Origin: Rhodospirillales bacterium
GTDB taxonomy: Bacteria > Pseudomonadota > Alphaproteobacteria > Rhodospirillales > Shumkoniaceae
Direction of reading: 5' to 3'
DNA: 36,353 nucleotides
NCBI GenBank assembly: GCA_028281785.1
Contig: JANQJG010000119.1
Location: 1-36,353 of the forward strand
This document shows positions 1 through 8,502 of the stretch, piece after piece; the first letter of the stretch is position 1, and every line of letters starts with the position of its first letter. The translations under genes were made by a program, and so were the position numbers. Under the pieces are notes generated by a model that saw nothing but the letters and a program-made list of their open reading frames with translations, was not told the origin of the DNA and did not search any database.

Positions 1-479
1 ACGTGTCGGACGGAAAGGCGGGCGTGATGTTGGTCGCGTCCACCTTCTTGCCGTTCACCATGATCGAGCGATTGGAAATGACGTTGACCGTGTAGAGGGT
101 GTTTTCGTCGGACTCGGTGCCGTAGGTCGCGTCGACATAGTCGATGAGGCCCTCGTCCAGAGGCCAGGCGTTCACCCGCCCCTCCCAGTCGTCGACGATG
201 GGATTGCCGAAGCGATAGATCTCCGTTTGCTGGTAAGGCACGCGCGCCGCGATCCACGCCGCGCGGGCGGCATGCAAGGTCCCGTCGCCTGGGGCAGCGA
301 TCAACGCGTCGATGGCGGCGTCCAGCGCCCTTGCGGTGATCAGCGAGTCTTCATAGGCGGCAAGGGCGATGTCGGAATTAGATGGTCAGCACGTCCGCAT
401 CACTGGCGGCGCGTGCCATGCCGGACAGGCCAAGCGCGAGTATCGAACACGCGCCAAGGGCAACAGCATACCGTTTCAC
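1..479 (-). pseudogene. Imelysin (peptidase M75) family protein, frameshifted and running off the left edge
   Basis: A GTG start at 479 has an AGGGGAG ribosome site and opens a typical signal peptide (MKRYAVALGACSILALGLSG, then MARAA). This frame stops at a TAA at 378-380, straight after DVLTI. The next frame continues without a break to the window edge with clear imelysin-family sequence: SDIALAAYEDSL, then VPYQQTEIYRFGNPIVDDWEG, then WPLDEGLIDYVD and GTESDEN. Removing one base at about 379-380 would turn TAATTC into TATTCC and restore DVLTIYSDIALAAYEDSL. Imelysins are periplasmic or surface proteins linked to iron uptake, which suits the feo operon just upstream on the same strand. The lesion could be a real inactivating insertion or an assembly error. 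The GxHxxE region lies outside the window, so it cannot be judged. Confidence 0.85.
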
Positions 480-515
480 TCTCTTCTCCCCTGCGTTCTG
501 TTTCCTGATCGAAAA

Positions 516-542
516 TGAAACTAATAATCATGATCAGTTGCA
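516..542. promoter_or_regulatory. Imperfect palindrome upstream of imelysin, candidate metal-responsive operator
   Basis: TGAAACT and AGTTGCA are inverted arms (6 of 7 pairs match) around a 13-bp AT-rich centre that is itself mostly symmetric (GATCATGAT). It lies 37 bp upstream of the imelysin GTG start, where an operator would be expected. Imelysin genes are often iron-regulated, so an iron or metal repressor is a reasonable guess. The sequence does not match one textbook box well enough to name the regulator. Confidence 0.4.
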
Positions 543-628
543 GATATCTGTTGACCCTGTCGACGGCCGCCGTGGGTGCACGAAACACGATGTTTGGCCT
601 TCACCCAATCCTGTGACGACCGCTCGCT

Positions 629-1438
629 TCAACCGGTTCGAAAACGCAGATGGACGATCCGGGGCGCCATACGCGGACGAATAAACGGCAACCGGGCGAT
701 GACCCCGAACCATCGCCAGCGGTCCTTGTGGAAATCGAAGTAGTTCCACTCATCGACGAACTCGATGCCGGGATGCCATTCCGTCATCTCGCGGCTGTTC
801 TTCAGCGCCCATTTGAAATCGACGGCGCTCCCGATTTTGGTGACGGAGTCGTGTCGCCTACTCTTTCCGACCAGAGCCATCGGGAGCATTTCGAACAGCA
901 TCTCGGCACCGGGGAATCGTGTGACGAGGGTCTTGAACAGGGGTTTCAGCTCCTCCTCCGAAAAGTACATGAACAACCCTTCGGCTATGAACAGAACCGA
1001 ACGGTCATCCTCCCGGATTTCATCCATCCAGGACGGATCGAGCATCGATTTCGGGAGAAGACGATAGCCCTCGGTCTCCGCGAAGAAACGCCGACGCAGC
1101 TCTATCGCCTGCGGCAAGTCCAAATCGTACCATAGGACGTTCACGGCCCCGAGGCGGGTGTATCGCGTGTCGAGACCAGCGCCGAGATTGACGATCACCG
1201 CATCCGGGTTGCGCGCCAGAAACGCGCGGACGGCATTGTCCAGCAGTATCGTTCGTACCGCGACGCCGACTTGTGACCGCCATGCCTTCTCAAATCGGGC
1301 AAAATCGTAGTCGATGGTTGAAACCAGTTCAGACGCCTTGTCGTCACGGAAGATCGGGTTGGGTTTCCGCGCTTCCTCGGCCCGTGCCCAGAGCGGGATG
1401 AGCATCGTTTCCGGGACCCCGGAAAGATCGGCCTTCAT
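629..1438 (-). CDS. Class I SAM-dependent methyltransferase, LCMT-like (leucine carboxyl methyltransferase fold)
   Basis: 269 aa. The N-terminal stretch PETMLIPLWARAEEARKPNPIF is followed by the SAM-binding glycine motif VNLGAGLDTRY (about residues 84-94), the acidic motif YDLDLP that normally contacts the ribose, and FIAEGLFMYF near residue 150. This order is typical of the LCM/PpmP-type O-methyltransferases seen in secondary metabolism and in many uncharacterised bacterial proteins. It is the last intact gene of the feo-type operon, 41 bp after the FmdE-like gene. Its substrate is unknown. Its place beside transporters and binding proteins suggests a small imported or exported molecule, perhaps a metal ligand, but that is inference. 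No signal peptide; cytoplasmic. Confidence 0.8.
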   Translation of the reverse strand: MKADLSGVPETMLIPLWARAEEARKPNPIFRDDKASELVSTIDYDFARFEKAWRSQVGVAVRTILLDNAVRAFLARNPDAVIVNLGAGLDTRYTRLGAVNVLWYDLDLPQAIELRRRFFAETEGYRLLPKSMLDPSWMDEIREDDRSVLFIAEGLFMYFSEEELKPLFKTLVTRFPGAEMLFEMLPMALVGKSRRHDSVTKIGSAVDFKWALKNSREMTEWHPGIEFVDEWNYFDFHKDRWRWFGVIARLPFIRPRMAPRIVHLRFRTG

Positions 1439-1479
1439 GACTCTCGTCCTCTTGCTAATCCATGTGAATAGAACACCCG

Positions 1480-2562
1480 CTATCGCAGTTCATCGAACAG
1501 GTCTTCGGCCTCGCTGGACATCAGGGCGATTGCGAGATCCTCCTTTACGGTCTGGAGGATCGATCTTTCAGTCAGGCTTAGTTGCCCGGCCTTGTTCTTC
1601 AGGGCGAAGCTCATGAAGCGTTCGGGCACCGCGCCCGCCTTGGGCGTGAGCGCGACCGACGCCTCGGGTGTCCACACCCGAAAATAGAAGGTGCCGGTGG
1701 GAGCCGCCGTCGCGCCCGGCTCCTTATGATCGACGTCCAGCTCGAGGCGATCCTCGGACACGACCCGCAGCGCGGTTTCGAAACCGTCGAGAGCCCCTGT
1801 TCCACCGAATGCCGAAAAGACGCGTACTGCGCCCCGATCGAGCGGGGAGGTCGGCGAGAGGCGTTTCAGGGCGAACTCCAGGGCCTTGAAGGCCAGCGCG
1901 ACGCCGCCGATGTTCTCGCGGCCGTGATAGGCAACCATGTCGTCGAAACCGATTTCGAGGACATCGTCTCCATCCCGCAGCTTCAGGAACGGCCGAGATT
2001 CCATGCGCGGTTCGGGGCCGCCAAGAAGTCGAACGGCCGCGGGAAGATCGTCAATGGGTCGGCGGTCGAAAAGGTCGTCGGCAGGCGCGGTAAGGATCCG
2101 ATCGGCCAACTTCTCGCGGGCTTGCCGGTAGTCGGCGCGCTGTGCCGGCGTTTGGTTGCCGTCGAGGTACTGCTGCACCTGCGCCGCGAAGTCGGGGGTG
2201 AAGAAGCCATCCTTGAGAACCAGAGCACAGCCCCGGTTCCGAAGGTACAGTTCGAAGTAAAACCGGCCGAACGGGCTGGAAGGCGCGTGACCGGGGCCGA
2301 TCTCCGGCTCGATAATCAGGCGGTCTTCGCTGCGCGCCCGGGTTACATATTCGATCCCGTCGAGCACACCCGGCCCGTTGAAGGCGGAGCGGATGACGAA
2401 GGACCGGCGATCGGGCGGCCCGTCCGGCGACAACGCCTCGATCCCGATCTCGAACAGGCGGTAGACCAGCGCCGCCGCCACGAGGTTGCCGTATCCCGTG
2501 TAGTTGAGCAGGTTCTGGTGCGCGATCCGAAGGACATCGTCATAGTCGCGTATCTTGATCAT
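1480..2562 (-). CDS. Tandem-duplicated protein with weak FmdE-like features, no cysteine ligands
   Basis: 360 aa from the ATG at 2562 (GGAG 8 bases upstream). In-frame sequence continues upstream but has no better start. The protein is an internal duplication. Residues about 25-110 (IGIEAL, FNGPGVLDGIE, SEDRL, FYFELY) are repeated at about 215-300 (FALKRL, FGGTGALDGFE, SEDRL, FYFRVW). Spacing and order recall FmdE-type domains, in which a HGH..PG segment precedes a Cys-containing segment. Here the Cys and His positions are replaced (GYGN and GREN), so the zinc-binding sites appear lost. FmdE relatives often sit next to ABC importers for metals or oxyanions, as this gene does. Function unknown; the FmdE relation is tentative. 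Confidence 0.55.
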   Translation of the reverse strand: MIKIRDYDDVLRIAHQNLLNYTGYGNLVAAALVYRLFEIGIEALSPDGPPDRRSFVIRSAFNGPGVLDGIEYVTRARSEDRLIIEPEIGPGHAPSSPFGRFYFELYLRNRGCALVLKDGFFTPDFAAQVQQYLDGNQTPAQRADYRQAREKLADRILTAPADDLFDRRPIDDLPAAVRLLGGPEPRMESRPFLKLRDGDDVLEIGFDDMVAYHGRENIGGVALAFKALEFALKRLSPTSPLDRGAVRVFSAFGGTGALDGFETALRVVSEDRLELDVDHKEPGATAAPTGTFYFRVWTPEASVALTPKAGAVPERFMSFALKNKAGQLSLTERSILQTVKEDLAIALMSSEAEDLFDELR

Positions 2563-2593
2563 GGGGGGAACTCCATCACTGGGGCGGAAGGCG

Positions 2594-2624
2594 GGGCCCG
2601 ACCGCCGCAACGACGGTCGGGCCC
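2594..2624 (-). other. Strong intergenic stem-loop between the solute-binding protein and the FmdE-like gene
   Basis: GGGCCCGACCG and CGGTCGGGCCC form a perfect 11-bp stem with a 9-base loop, starting 10 bases after the stop codon of the solute-binding protein gene. There is no run of U after it, so it is more likely a transcript-stabilising or attenuating hairpin than a full terminator. Such hairpins are common after periplasmic binding-protein genes and raise their expression relative to downstream genes. Confidence 0.7.
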
Positions 2625-2633
2625 AACGCGCCG

Positions 2634-4172
2634 TTACTTGGAGACGGCCTTCAGATTGTAGAAAAAGCCGGAGGGATGGACGCGAAATCCCTTCACGCCC
2701 GAATGTGAGGCCGCCACGTAGACCTTGTGGACGAGGGGAACCACGGGCGCGTCGCGGCCGATGATTTCCATCGCCTTACCATACGCCGCGTCGCGCTCCT
2801 GTCCCGCGTCGAGACCGCGCGCCTTGATGAGAAGGCTATCAAGATCCGCATCCGCATAGCCGTTGAACATCATGGCCTGATCGGAGTGGAAATGGGCCTT
2901 CAGATGCAGGTCCGGATGGCCCGTCATTTCCGGAGTCCAGAACACCGTATAGGCGTCGAACTCGCCTTTCTTGGCCAGCCCCAGCATGCCCGGCCAAGTG
3001 TACATCTTGACGCTGGACTCGATGCCCGCCGCAGCGAGCATGTTGGCCACGGCCTCGGTGATCAGCGGCATTTCCGTGCGGGTAGAGTAACTGATGAGGT
3101 TGAGCGACAAGGGCTGGCCGTCCTTGGCCCAGAAGCCATCTTCCTTGGCGTAGCCGGCCTCTGTCAGCAATGCCTCCGCCTTGCCGGGATCGAGCGCGTA
3201 GCGGGGCACGTCACCGGGAACGAGGCCAAAGCTTGGAGAGAAGAACTGCCAAGCCGGAGCCCCGACGCCATCCAGGGCGTGGGTCACCAGCGCGTCACGG
3301 TCGATGAGGAGATTCAACGCCGTCCGCAGGCGGACATCCGCGAGCGGCCCGTTCTCACCGACATTCAGGACCATGTAGTAAAGGCCCGCGGCGGGTTCGC
3401 GATAGACCGCGAAGTCGCCGCTTGCGGACAGGCGCTTCACGTCGGCCGGCGGGATGTTCACGGCGAGGTCGATCTCGCCCGCCTCCAGCGAAAGCGTGCG
3501 GGCCGCGTGATCGGGGATGTAGCGGTAGACGACCTTCTTCAGCGCAGGCGCCGTCCCCCAGTAGCCGTCGAAACGCTCGACCACCGTGCGGTCCTGTTTC
3601 GCATAGCTGACGAATTTGAACGGGCCGGTTCCGATGGGCTTGACGAACTTGCCTTCGGCGTCGAAGGAGGACGCGGCGTAGATCCCGGTGATGGCGTCCG
3701 TCATCTGGTTGGCGAGCGCGGCGAAGGGCTTGTTGGTGCGCATCTTGACCGTCAAGGGACCCTCGGCCTTGATCTCGGCCACATCCAGCAGCCCGGCCGC
3801 GTACGGCAGAAGGTCGATGACGCGCTCCAAGGAGAAGACGACGGCCTCGGCCGTCAGCGGTGTGCCGTCGTGAAAAACGACGCCCTCGCGCAGCTTGAAC
3901 GACCATTCGGTATCGCTGGTCCGTGTCCAGGATACCGCCAGGCCGGGGATCAGGCTCATGTCGTAGTCGAGCTTGATCAGGGTGTCGAGGATCTCGCTCT
4001 CGTTGAAGAACCGGCTGCGCCGCGCCTTCATCGACAGCGGAAGGCTCTCCCACATCGTGGCCACCGTCAGGGTGTCCGGATCATCCTTGGCGGCCTGGGC
4101 CGGGGCCGCGCTTAAGCCCGTCGCGGCGAGCCCCAGAATTGCGAGAGGTATCAGTCTTCGTAGGTTGAGCAT
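2634..4172 (-). CDS. Periplasmic solute-binding protein of a peptide/nickel-type ABC importer (SBP family 5)
   Basis: 512 aa from the ATG at 4172, which has AAGGGGA 8 bases upstream. A longer frame to 4232 adds only non-signal sequence. Residues 1-28 form a Sec signal peptide ending APAQAA. The mature protein has the family-5 landmarks: LTVATMWESLPLSMKA, FKLREGVVFHDGTPLTAEAV, GTGPFKFVSY and RTALNLLIDRDALV. It lacks a lipobox Cys, so it is soluble. It follows the two permease genes by 43 bp and is their obvious partner. Whether it binds peptides, nickel or a metal-ligand complex cannot be decided from sequence; the feo context favours a metal or metallophore. Confidence 0.9.
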   Translation of the reverse strand: MLNLRRLIPLAILGLAATGLSAAPAQAAKDDPDTLTVATMWESLPLSMKARRSRFFNESEILDTLIKLDYDMSLIPGLAVSWTRTSDTEWSFKLREGVVFHDGTPLTAEAVVFSLERVIDLLPYAAGLLDVAEIKAEGPLTVKMRTNKPFAALANQMTDAITGIYAASSFDAEGKFVKPIGTGPFKFVSYAKQDRTVVERFDGYWGTAPALKKVVYRYIPDHAARTLSLEAGEIDLAVNIPPADVKRLSASGDFAVYREPAAGLYYMVLNVGENGPLADVRLRTALNLLIDRDALVTHALDGVGAPAWQFFSPSFGLVPGDVPRYALDPGKAEALLTEAGYAKEDGFWAKDGQPLSLNLISYSTRTEMPLITEAVANMLAAAGIESSVKMYTWPGMLGLAKKGEFDAYTVFWTPEMTGHPDLHLKAHFHSDQAMMFNGYADADLDSLLIKARGLDAGQERDAAYGKAMEIIGRDAPVVPLVHKVYVAASHSGVKGFRVHPSGFFYNLKAVSK

Positions 4173-4215
4173 GGTTCGGTCCCCTTTTCTTGGTTCCATG
4201 GATGGGTGCTTGGTG

Positions 4216-5010
4216 TCAGGCGAAGCGGTCACGAAGCCGGTCGCCCAGGGTGTTGAGGAAAATGACGACGGACAGGATCATCAGTCCGGGCGCCAGGACG
4301 AGCACGGCGTGGTCGCGCATGTACACGCGCCCCTCCGCGATCATCAGGCCCCATTCCGAAGAGCCGGGCTCGGCGCCCAGACCGAGATAGCTGAGTCCCG
4401 AAAACGACAGAATGGCCCAGGACATCGAGAAGGGAATCAGCACGAGAATCGCGTGCATCACGTTGGGGAGGATGTGGCGAAAGGCCACCCAATTCGGGGA
4501 CGCGCCAAGGGCCTCGGCGGCGAGAACGTAGGTCCGCGTCTTCTCGGTAACCGTCAGGTTGCGGACCACGCGCGCATACTCGGCCCAGTGGACCGCGCCC
4601 AGCGAAACGATAATGGCGCCCATGCCCAGTCCGAGCACGGCCGAAATCGTAAGGGCGACCGCCACCGCCGGGAAGATGAACACGCCCTCGACCACCCGCA
4701 TAAGGGCCTGGTCGATGACGCCGCCGACATAGCCGGAGAGAAGCCCAAGCACGCTGCCGATGCTCGCGGCCACGGCGACGATCGCGAACGCCGCCACCGG
4801 TGTGACATGAAAGCCGTACAGCAAGCGGCTTAGAACACAGCGTCCCAGGTGATCGGTCCCCAGGGGATATTCCAGGCTCAAGCCCTGCAATCTCAGGGAC
4901 AGGGAAAAGGCGTCCGGTTCGTTAGGGGCCAGCAACGGGGCGGCGAGCGTAAACGCGAGGGCTCCCCCAAGCAGCAGGTATGAACGGTCCGGGACCGAAT
5001 GCGCGCGCAT
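4216..5010 (-). CDS. ABC transporter permease, DppC/NikC type
   Basis: 264 aa from the ATG at 5010, two bases after the stop of the partner permease. The open frame extends much further upstream, but that part lies antiphase inside the DppB-type gene. N-terminal DppC signature GTDHLGRCVLSRLLYG near residue 51; the usual Asp of GRDxLSR is Cys here. About five to six membrane segments. The cytoplasmic EAA loop lies at about 160-190 (EALGASPNWVAFRHILPN) and would dock on an ATPase. No matching DppD/F or NikD/E ATPase lies in the window, so the energising subunits must come from elsewhere. Confidence 0.9.
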   Translation of the reverse strand: MRAHSVPDRSYLLLGGALAFTLAAPLLAPNEPDAFSLSLRLQGLSLEYPLGTDHLGRCVLSRLLYGFHVTPVAAFAIVAVAASIGSVLGLLSGYVGGVIDQALMRVVEGVFIFPAVAVALTISAVLGLGMGAIIVSLGAVHWAEYARVVRNLTVTEKTRTYVLAAEALGASPNWVAFRHILPNVMHAILVLIPFSMSWAILSFSGLSYLGLGAEPGSSEWGLMIAEGRVYMRDHAVLVLAPGLMILSVVIFLNTLGDRLRDRFA

Positions 5011-5012
5011 GC

Positions 5013-5948
5013 CTACAGCGCCTCCCGCACGCGCGGGTCGATCCATCGTATCGCCACATCGACCGTCAGATTGATGACGATGTAGGCGACGCCGATGACC
5101 AGGATGCATCCCTGGATGACGGGGAAGTCGCGGCCCAGTATCGCCTCCACGAACAGCCGGCCGATGCCCGGCCAGCCGAAGACGGCTTCGACCACGACGA
5201 CGTTGTCGAACATCTTGCCCAATTGCAGGCCGATCAGCGTGACGATGGGAACGAGCGCGTTGGGCAGGGCATGGCCGAGGGCGACGCGGATACGCTTGAG
5301 CCCCTTGGCATGAGCGGTCCGGATATAGTCGGCCGACAACACCTCGAGCAGCGAGCTTCGCACCAGGCGCGCGGTGACTCCCGCCAGGGAGGTGCCGATG
5401 ACCAGGGACGGCAGAACCAGATGCGCGAAGGTACCGAAGCCGGAAACCGGGAGCCAGCCCAGGGTGAGGGAGAAAAGCAGCATGCCCAGCAAAGCCAGCC
5501 AGAAGTTCGGCGTCGCCATGCCGACGACGGCGATCATCATCGCGGCCCGGTCGAACAGGGAGCCGGGGCGCAATGCCGCCCCGATGCCCAGCGGAAAGGC
5601 GATGAGCAGCGATGTCACAATGCTGCTGACCGCCAACAGGACCGTGTTCGGAATGCGGAGGACAAGCTCCTCTATCACGGGATCTTCGGAGTGAAACGAG
5701 GTTCCAAGCTGACCCGTTGCGGCGCCTCCCAGCCAACGCAGATATTGAAGAGGCAGCGGGTCCTCGAACCCGTGTTCCAGCTTGAAGCGGTCCAACGCCT
5801 CCGCCGTCGGCATTTCGCCATCCATCTGCTGGGTCAACAGGATCTCGGCGAAGTCGCCCGGCATCACCCGCAACAGGGCGAAGCTCGCCACGGTGATGCC
5901 GGCGAGCAGCACAAGCGAGAGGCCGAGACGACGGACGAGCGCGCTCAA
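5013..5948 (-). CDS. ABC transporter permease, DppB/NikB type
   Basis: 311 aa. The family N-terminus (membrane helix, then LLRVMPGDFAEILL, residues about 24-38), LGTSF near residue 81, the core permease segments and the EAA loop at about 205-235 (DYIRTAHAKGLKRIRVALGHALPN) are all present. The C-terminus ends IDPRVREAL, as is usual. It pairs with the DppC-type gene 2 bp downstream to form the transmembrane heterodimer of an importer. It lies 99 bp after the BtuF-like binding protein gene, in the same operon. Nothing is missing from the fold. Confidence 0.9.
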   Translation of the reverse strand: MSALVRRLGLSLVLLAGITVASFALLRVMPGDFAEILLTQQMDGEMPTAEALDRFKLEHGFEDPLPLQYLRWLGGAATGQLGTSFHSEDPVIEELVLRIPNTVLLAVSSIVTSLLIAFPLGIGAALRPGSLFDRAAMMIAVVGMATPNFWLALLGMLLFSLTLGWLPVSGFGTFAHLVLPSLVIGTSLAGVTARLVRSSLLEVLSADYIRTAHAKGLKRIRVALGHALPNALVPIVTLIGLQLGKMFDNVVVVEAVFGWPGIGRLFVEAILGRDFPVIQGCILVIGVAYIVINLTVDVAIRWIDPRVREAL

Positions 5949-6047
5949 TGCGTTGCCGCCGCGGCGGCGGTAGCTTCAGAGATCATCGGTCAATCTCCCG
6001 CGACGACCCGTCAAGGTCCGAGATCGGCCTTGCGCCGGGCCGGCATG

Positions 6048-7064
6048 TCACAGCTTCTCCAAAGCCGTCGCCCATCGACGCAAGATCGACGGATATTCCA
6101 CGACCTCCGAATCCGTATAGGCGGGCAGCGCGAACACGGCACCGGAGGCGATCGCCTCGACGTCCTTGATGGCGGGGTTGCGGCGCGCCTCCCGAGCCAA
6201 CAGGCGTTGGACGGCATCCGCGTCTCCGGTCAGGACCAGGGCGTCCGGATTGATCCCAACCAAGGGTTCGAGGGACCGAACCGACAAGAACCCGTGGCGG
6301 CCCTTGTCACCGGTTTTCTTGAGCTCTCCCCCGACGTTTACGAGGCCAAGCGGCTTCAGCAGGAATTGGTCGGAATATCCGCCCGGTAGCTCCACCCGCA
6401 CGAAAGCCTTGCCTGTCGCCGATTGGTAAACGCCGTCCAGCACCACGATCCGGTGACGCCCGTGCCCGAGCGGGAGCTGTTCTTCGGCTTTGGCCAAGGC
6501 CCGGCGCCGCTGATCGATAAGATCCTTTGCCTTCTCCTCGCGATGAAGAAGGGCACCGACTTGGCGAATTGCGTCCTCGACGCCGTTGCCGAAGTCGACG
6601 ATTTCGACCGATACTCCCAGCTCCCCAGCCACACCGGCGCGATCCAGAATCGGCAGAACGTTCATGGGATCGCGAAACGGCTTCAGTTTGTCGAACTGGG
6701 GCGAACGTTCGATCAAGACGCGCTTGATGTTCAACTCGCGCAATGTCTCCGGCACGATCTCCGGATTCTTCTTGACGATGCGGTGTGGGCAGCCAATGAA
6801 GCGCGTGGCGGTTTTCGCCAGGGTACGCCCGAATGGCCAAAAATCGCAGCGGACTGACATCGCGCGGGGTACCACGCCGAGACCATAGGCAACATTGACC
6901 AGTCGGTCTCCGATCATCAGCGCGTTGATTTGCTCCGGCGGCTCGTGGCCCGGCTTGACTCCGGCGGCGGAACCGATTGCGGGACACAACGCGATCCCCG
7001 CGACGCAAAGCGACGCAATCAGGAAGGATCTCTTCGAAAGTCTCACGCCGAACATGCTCATCAT
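6048..7064 (-). CDS. Periplasmic binding protein, BtuF/FhuD/TroA-like fold
   Basis: 338 aa. Residues about 1-34 form a signal peptide (SKRSFLIASLCVAGIALCP, cleavage near GSAAG). The rest follows the class III binding-protein plan: an N-lobe that begins NALMIGDRLVNVAYGLGVVPRAMSV, a long linking helix, and a C-lobe with FLSVRSLEPLVGINPDALVLTGD. The N-lobe has two Cys (RCDFWPF and IGCPHRI) that could bind a metal or form a disulfide. The start overlaps the stop of the preceding gene by 4 bases, so the two are coupled. Binding proteins of this fold normally carry haem, siderophores, B12 or metals to BtuCD/FhuBC-type importers, which are absent here; the neighbouring permeases are of the Dpp type. 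Confidence 0.8.
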   Translation of the reverse strand: MMSMFGVRLSKRSFLIASLCVAGIALCPAIGSAAGVKPGHEPPEQINALMIGDRLVNVAYGLGVVPRAMSVRCDFWPFGRTLAKTATRFIGCPHRIVKKNPEIVPETLRELNIKRVLIERSPQFDKLKPFRDPMNVLPILDRAGVAGELGVSVEIVDFGNGVEDAIRQVGALLHREEKAKDLIDQRRRALAKAEEQLPLGHGRHRIVVLDGVYQSATGKAFVRVELPGGYSDQFLLKPLGLVNVGGELKKTGDKGRHGFLSVRSLEPLVGINPDALVLTGDADAVQRLLAREARRNPAIKDVEAIASGAVFALPAYTDSEVVEYPSILRRWATALEKL

Positions 7065-7633
7065 CGTGTCTCTTCCGTCTCCAGGACCGCACTCGTTCCG
7101 TCACTTGCAGAGAGGTTCGCGATCTGTCCCGCTGGGGCGGTTAACGTGTCGAAGCAACGGGTCGCGCGGATGGTGGCGTCGCGGATGGGGATACGCACCA
7201 CAGTGCCCACATCACTGTCGAGCGCGGGCGCGACATCCAGGATCAGCTCCAATCGCCCGCCATGCGGGCCGGCGGCGTGATGGGCGGTTGCCCGCAAGGA
7301 GGCGGCGCGGCGCGGACAACACTCGATCCGCGCCGCCGCCGTTATGTCGGGGGCGTTCGGTGCGAACTGGATCCAACCCAACATGCCATTTTCCCGGCAT
7401 CTCTCGCCTCCGGCGATCAAAACCGAGAGCCGCCGCCCGACCAGGGGGTGAGGCTCGCCGGAACGCTCCATCTCGGCCTCTGGATCGCCCGCTCCTACCC
7501 TGCCCGCGAGCGTAAACTCGACCGGGAACGGCGCGTCGATCGGCGCGGCGACCTGGCTCGAGACTGTGAATTCGGAAACCCGCAAGATGAAAAGCGGCGG
7601 GTTTAAAGGCATGGATCGGATTGCACTACTCAT
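7061..7633 (-). CDS. Hypothetical protein, unrecognised, coupled to the BtuF-like gene
   Basis: 190 aa from the ATG at 7633 (GGAGAAGG about 7 bases upstream; a GTG at 7636 is an alternative). I do not recognise the family. There is no signal peptide or membrane segment. It is rich in beta-strand-like segments (LFILRVSEFTVSSQV, PVEFTLAGRV, GRLELILDVAP, GTVVRIPIRDATIRA) with charged loops. Three Cys lie in the middle (ERCREN, IECCPRR). Its stop overlaps the start of the binding-protein gene, and it lies 42 bp after flavodoxin, so it is a full operon member. A role in handling or sensing the imported metal or ligand is only a guess. Confidence 0.75.
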   Translation of the reverse strand: MSSAIRSMPLNPPLFILRVSEFTVSSQVAAPIDAPFPVEFTLAGRVGAGDPEAEMERSGEPHPLVGRRLSVLIAGGERCRENGMLGWIQFAPNAPDITAAARIECCPRRAASLRATAHHAAGPHGGRLELILDVAPALDSDVGTVVRIPIRDATIRATRCFDTLTAPAGQIANLSASDGTSAVLETEETR

Positions 7634-7675
7634 CACGACCTTCTCCGGTCATCAGGTGAAGGGAAAAGGAGAGGG

Positions 7676-8125
7676 TCAGGCCACGGCCGCGACGCCCTTG
7701 GCCCAATCCCGTATTTCTTCCTCGTGGTCGTCATGGGGGTCGTCGATCTTCAGCGGTTCGGCGATCAGGTTTCCGCCGCATTCCTTCACGCGGTCGACGA
7801 TCATGTCGACGGCACCGCAGAAATAGGTGTAGGTGCTGTCCCCGCAGCCGAACACGGCCACCCTTTTTCCCTGAACGCCGGTCGACTCAAGGGCGTCCAG
7901 GACGGGTTCGAAGTCCTCCTGGACTTCGCAGGGATCGTCGCCATAGGTGGGGCTGCCCAAGACAATCAGGTCATAGGGGCCGCACAGGCCTTTCGGCGAC
8001 GAGACGTCGGCGCAGTCCATCATTTCCGTGGAATGGCCCTCGTCCTTGAGGGTTTCCGTGACCCATTCGGCGACGCTCATGGTGTTGCCGGTGAGGGATC
8101 CAAAGGCGACGAGCACTTTCGACAT
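7676..8125 (-). CDS. Flavodoxin (short-chain type), feo-associated
   Basis: 149 aa. The N-terminal FMN phosphate loop GSLTGNTMSVAE (residues 9-20) follows the first beta strand. The other FMN loops are GSPTYGDDPCEVQ near residue 57 and FGCGDSTYTYFCGAVD near 92-107, which is the Desulfovibrio-like flavodoxin pattern. Soluble, cytoplasmic electron carrier. Its position 80 bp downstream of the FeoB-associated peptide is known from other feo clusters, where a flavodoxin is thought to reduce iron or spare ferredoxin under iron limitation. Confidence 0.93.
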   Translation of the reverse strand: MSKVLVAFGSLTGNTMSVAEWVTETLKDEGHSTEMMDCADVSSPKGLCGPYDLIVLGSPTYGDDPCEVQEDFEPVLDALESTGVQGKRVAVFGCGDSTYTYFCGAVDMIVDRVKECGGNLIAEPLKIDDPHDDHEEEIRDWAKGVAAVA

Positions 8126-8205
8126 GTCTTTGCGTCCTTCTTTTCTCGTTTACGGCGATCCGAAAAAGCGCATGCGGATCAGTTGCAGTGCGATCACAAA
8201 AAAAA

Positions 8206-8502
8206 TCACAGAAAGGGTCTCCGCCTCCCCGGCCCCCCGCCGCCTTGGCGACGGTGTTGGCCCGGCTGGTCGTGACGTGTTTCGGAATCGCGTTCCGTCG
8301 CGATCTCCGGGGCGCAGCAAGACGCCCCTTCGGCGCAGCCGGGACAGCCGGTCTTGCGGGCCGGCGCGAACTTGCGGACGAGATAGATGATGGCGACGAG
8401 CGACGCCGCGACGACCAAAACGAACCCCCATACGTCCGAGCCGTCGGCGCCGGAGCTGACGTCGATTTCGGGAATGAGCGGACCCGTGTCGTTGGCGTTC
8501 AC
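8206..8502 (-). CDS. FeoB-associated Cys-rich membrane protein
   Basis: 98 aa from a GTG at 8502 that overlaps the feoB stop (GTGA) and has GGGGAG 8 bases upstream. One membrane helix at about residues 21-41 (VWGFVLVVAASLVAIIYL) is followed by a basic stretch and the cysteine cluster CPGCAEGASCC, then a charged tail ending RRRPFL. This matches the small FeoB-associated Cys-rich proteins that occur directly after feoB in many bacteria. The cysteines may bind Fe2+ or a cluster and modulate FeoB, in place of FeoC. The tail after the Cys cluster is longer than usual. Confidence 0.8.
   Translation of the reverse strand: MNANDTGPLIPEIDVSSGADGSDVWGFVLVVAASLVAIIYLVRKFAPARKTGCPGCAEGASCCAPEIATERDSETRHDQPGQHRRQGGGGPGRRRPFL

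Noticed and set aside
1582-2661. Plus-strand open frame of 359 codons
   Set aside because: Antisense shadow of the FmdE-like gene; Arg/Gly/Ala-rich translation, no family features, no ribosome site. The same holds for long plus-strand frames at 2727-4115 and 4980-6389 opposite the transporter genes.
5011-5736. N-terminal extension of the DppC-type permease
   Set aside because: The open frame continues upstream inside the DppB-type gene, but the translation is Arg-rich nonsense. The real start is the ATG at 5010, two bases after the partner stop.
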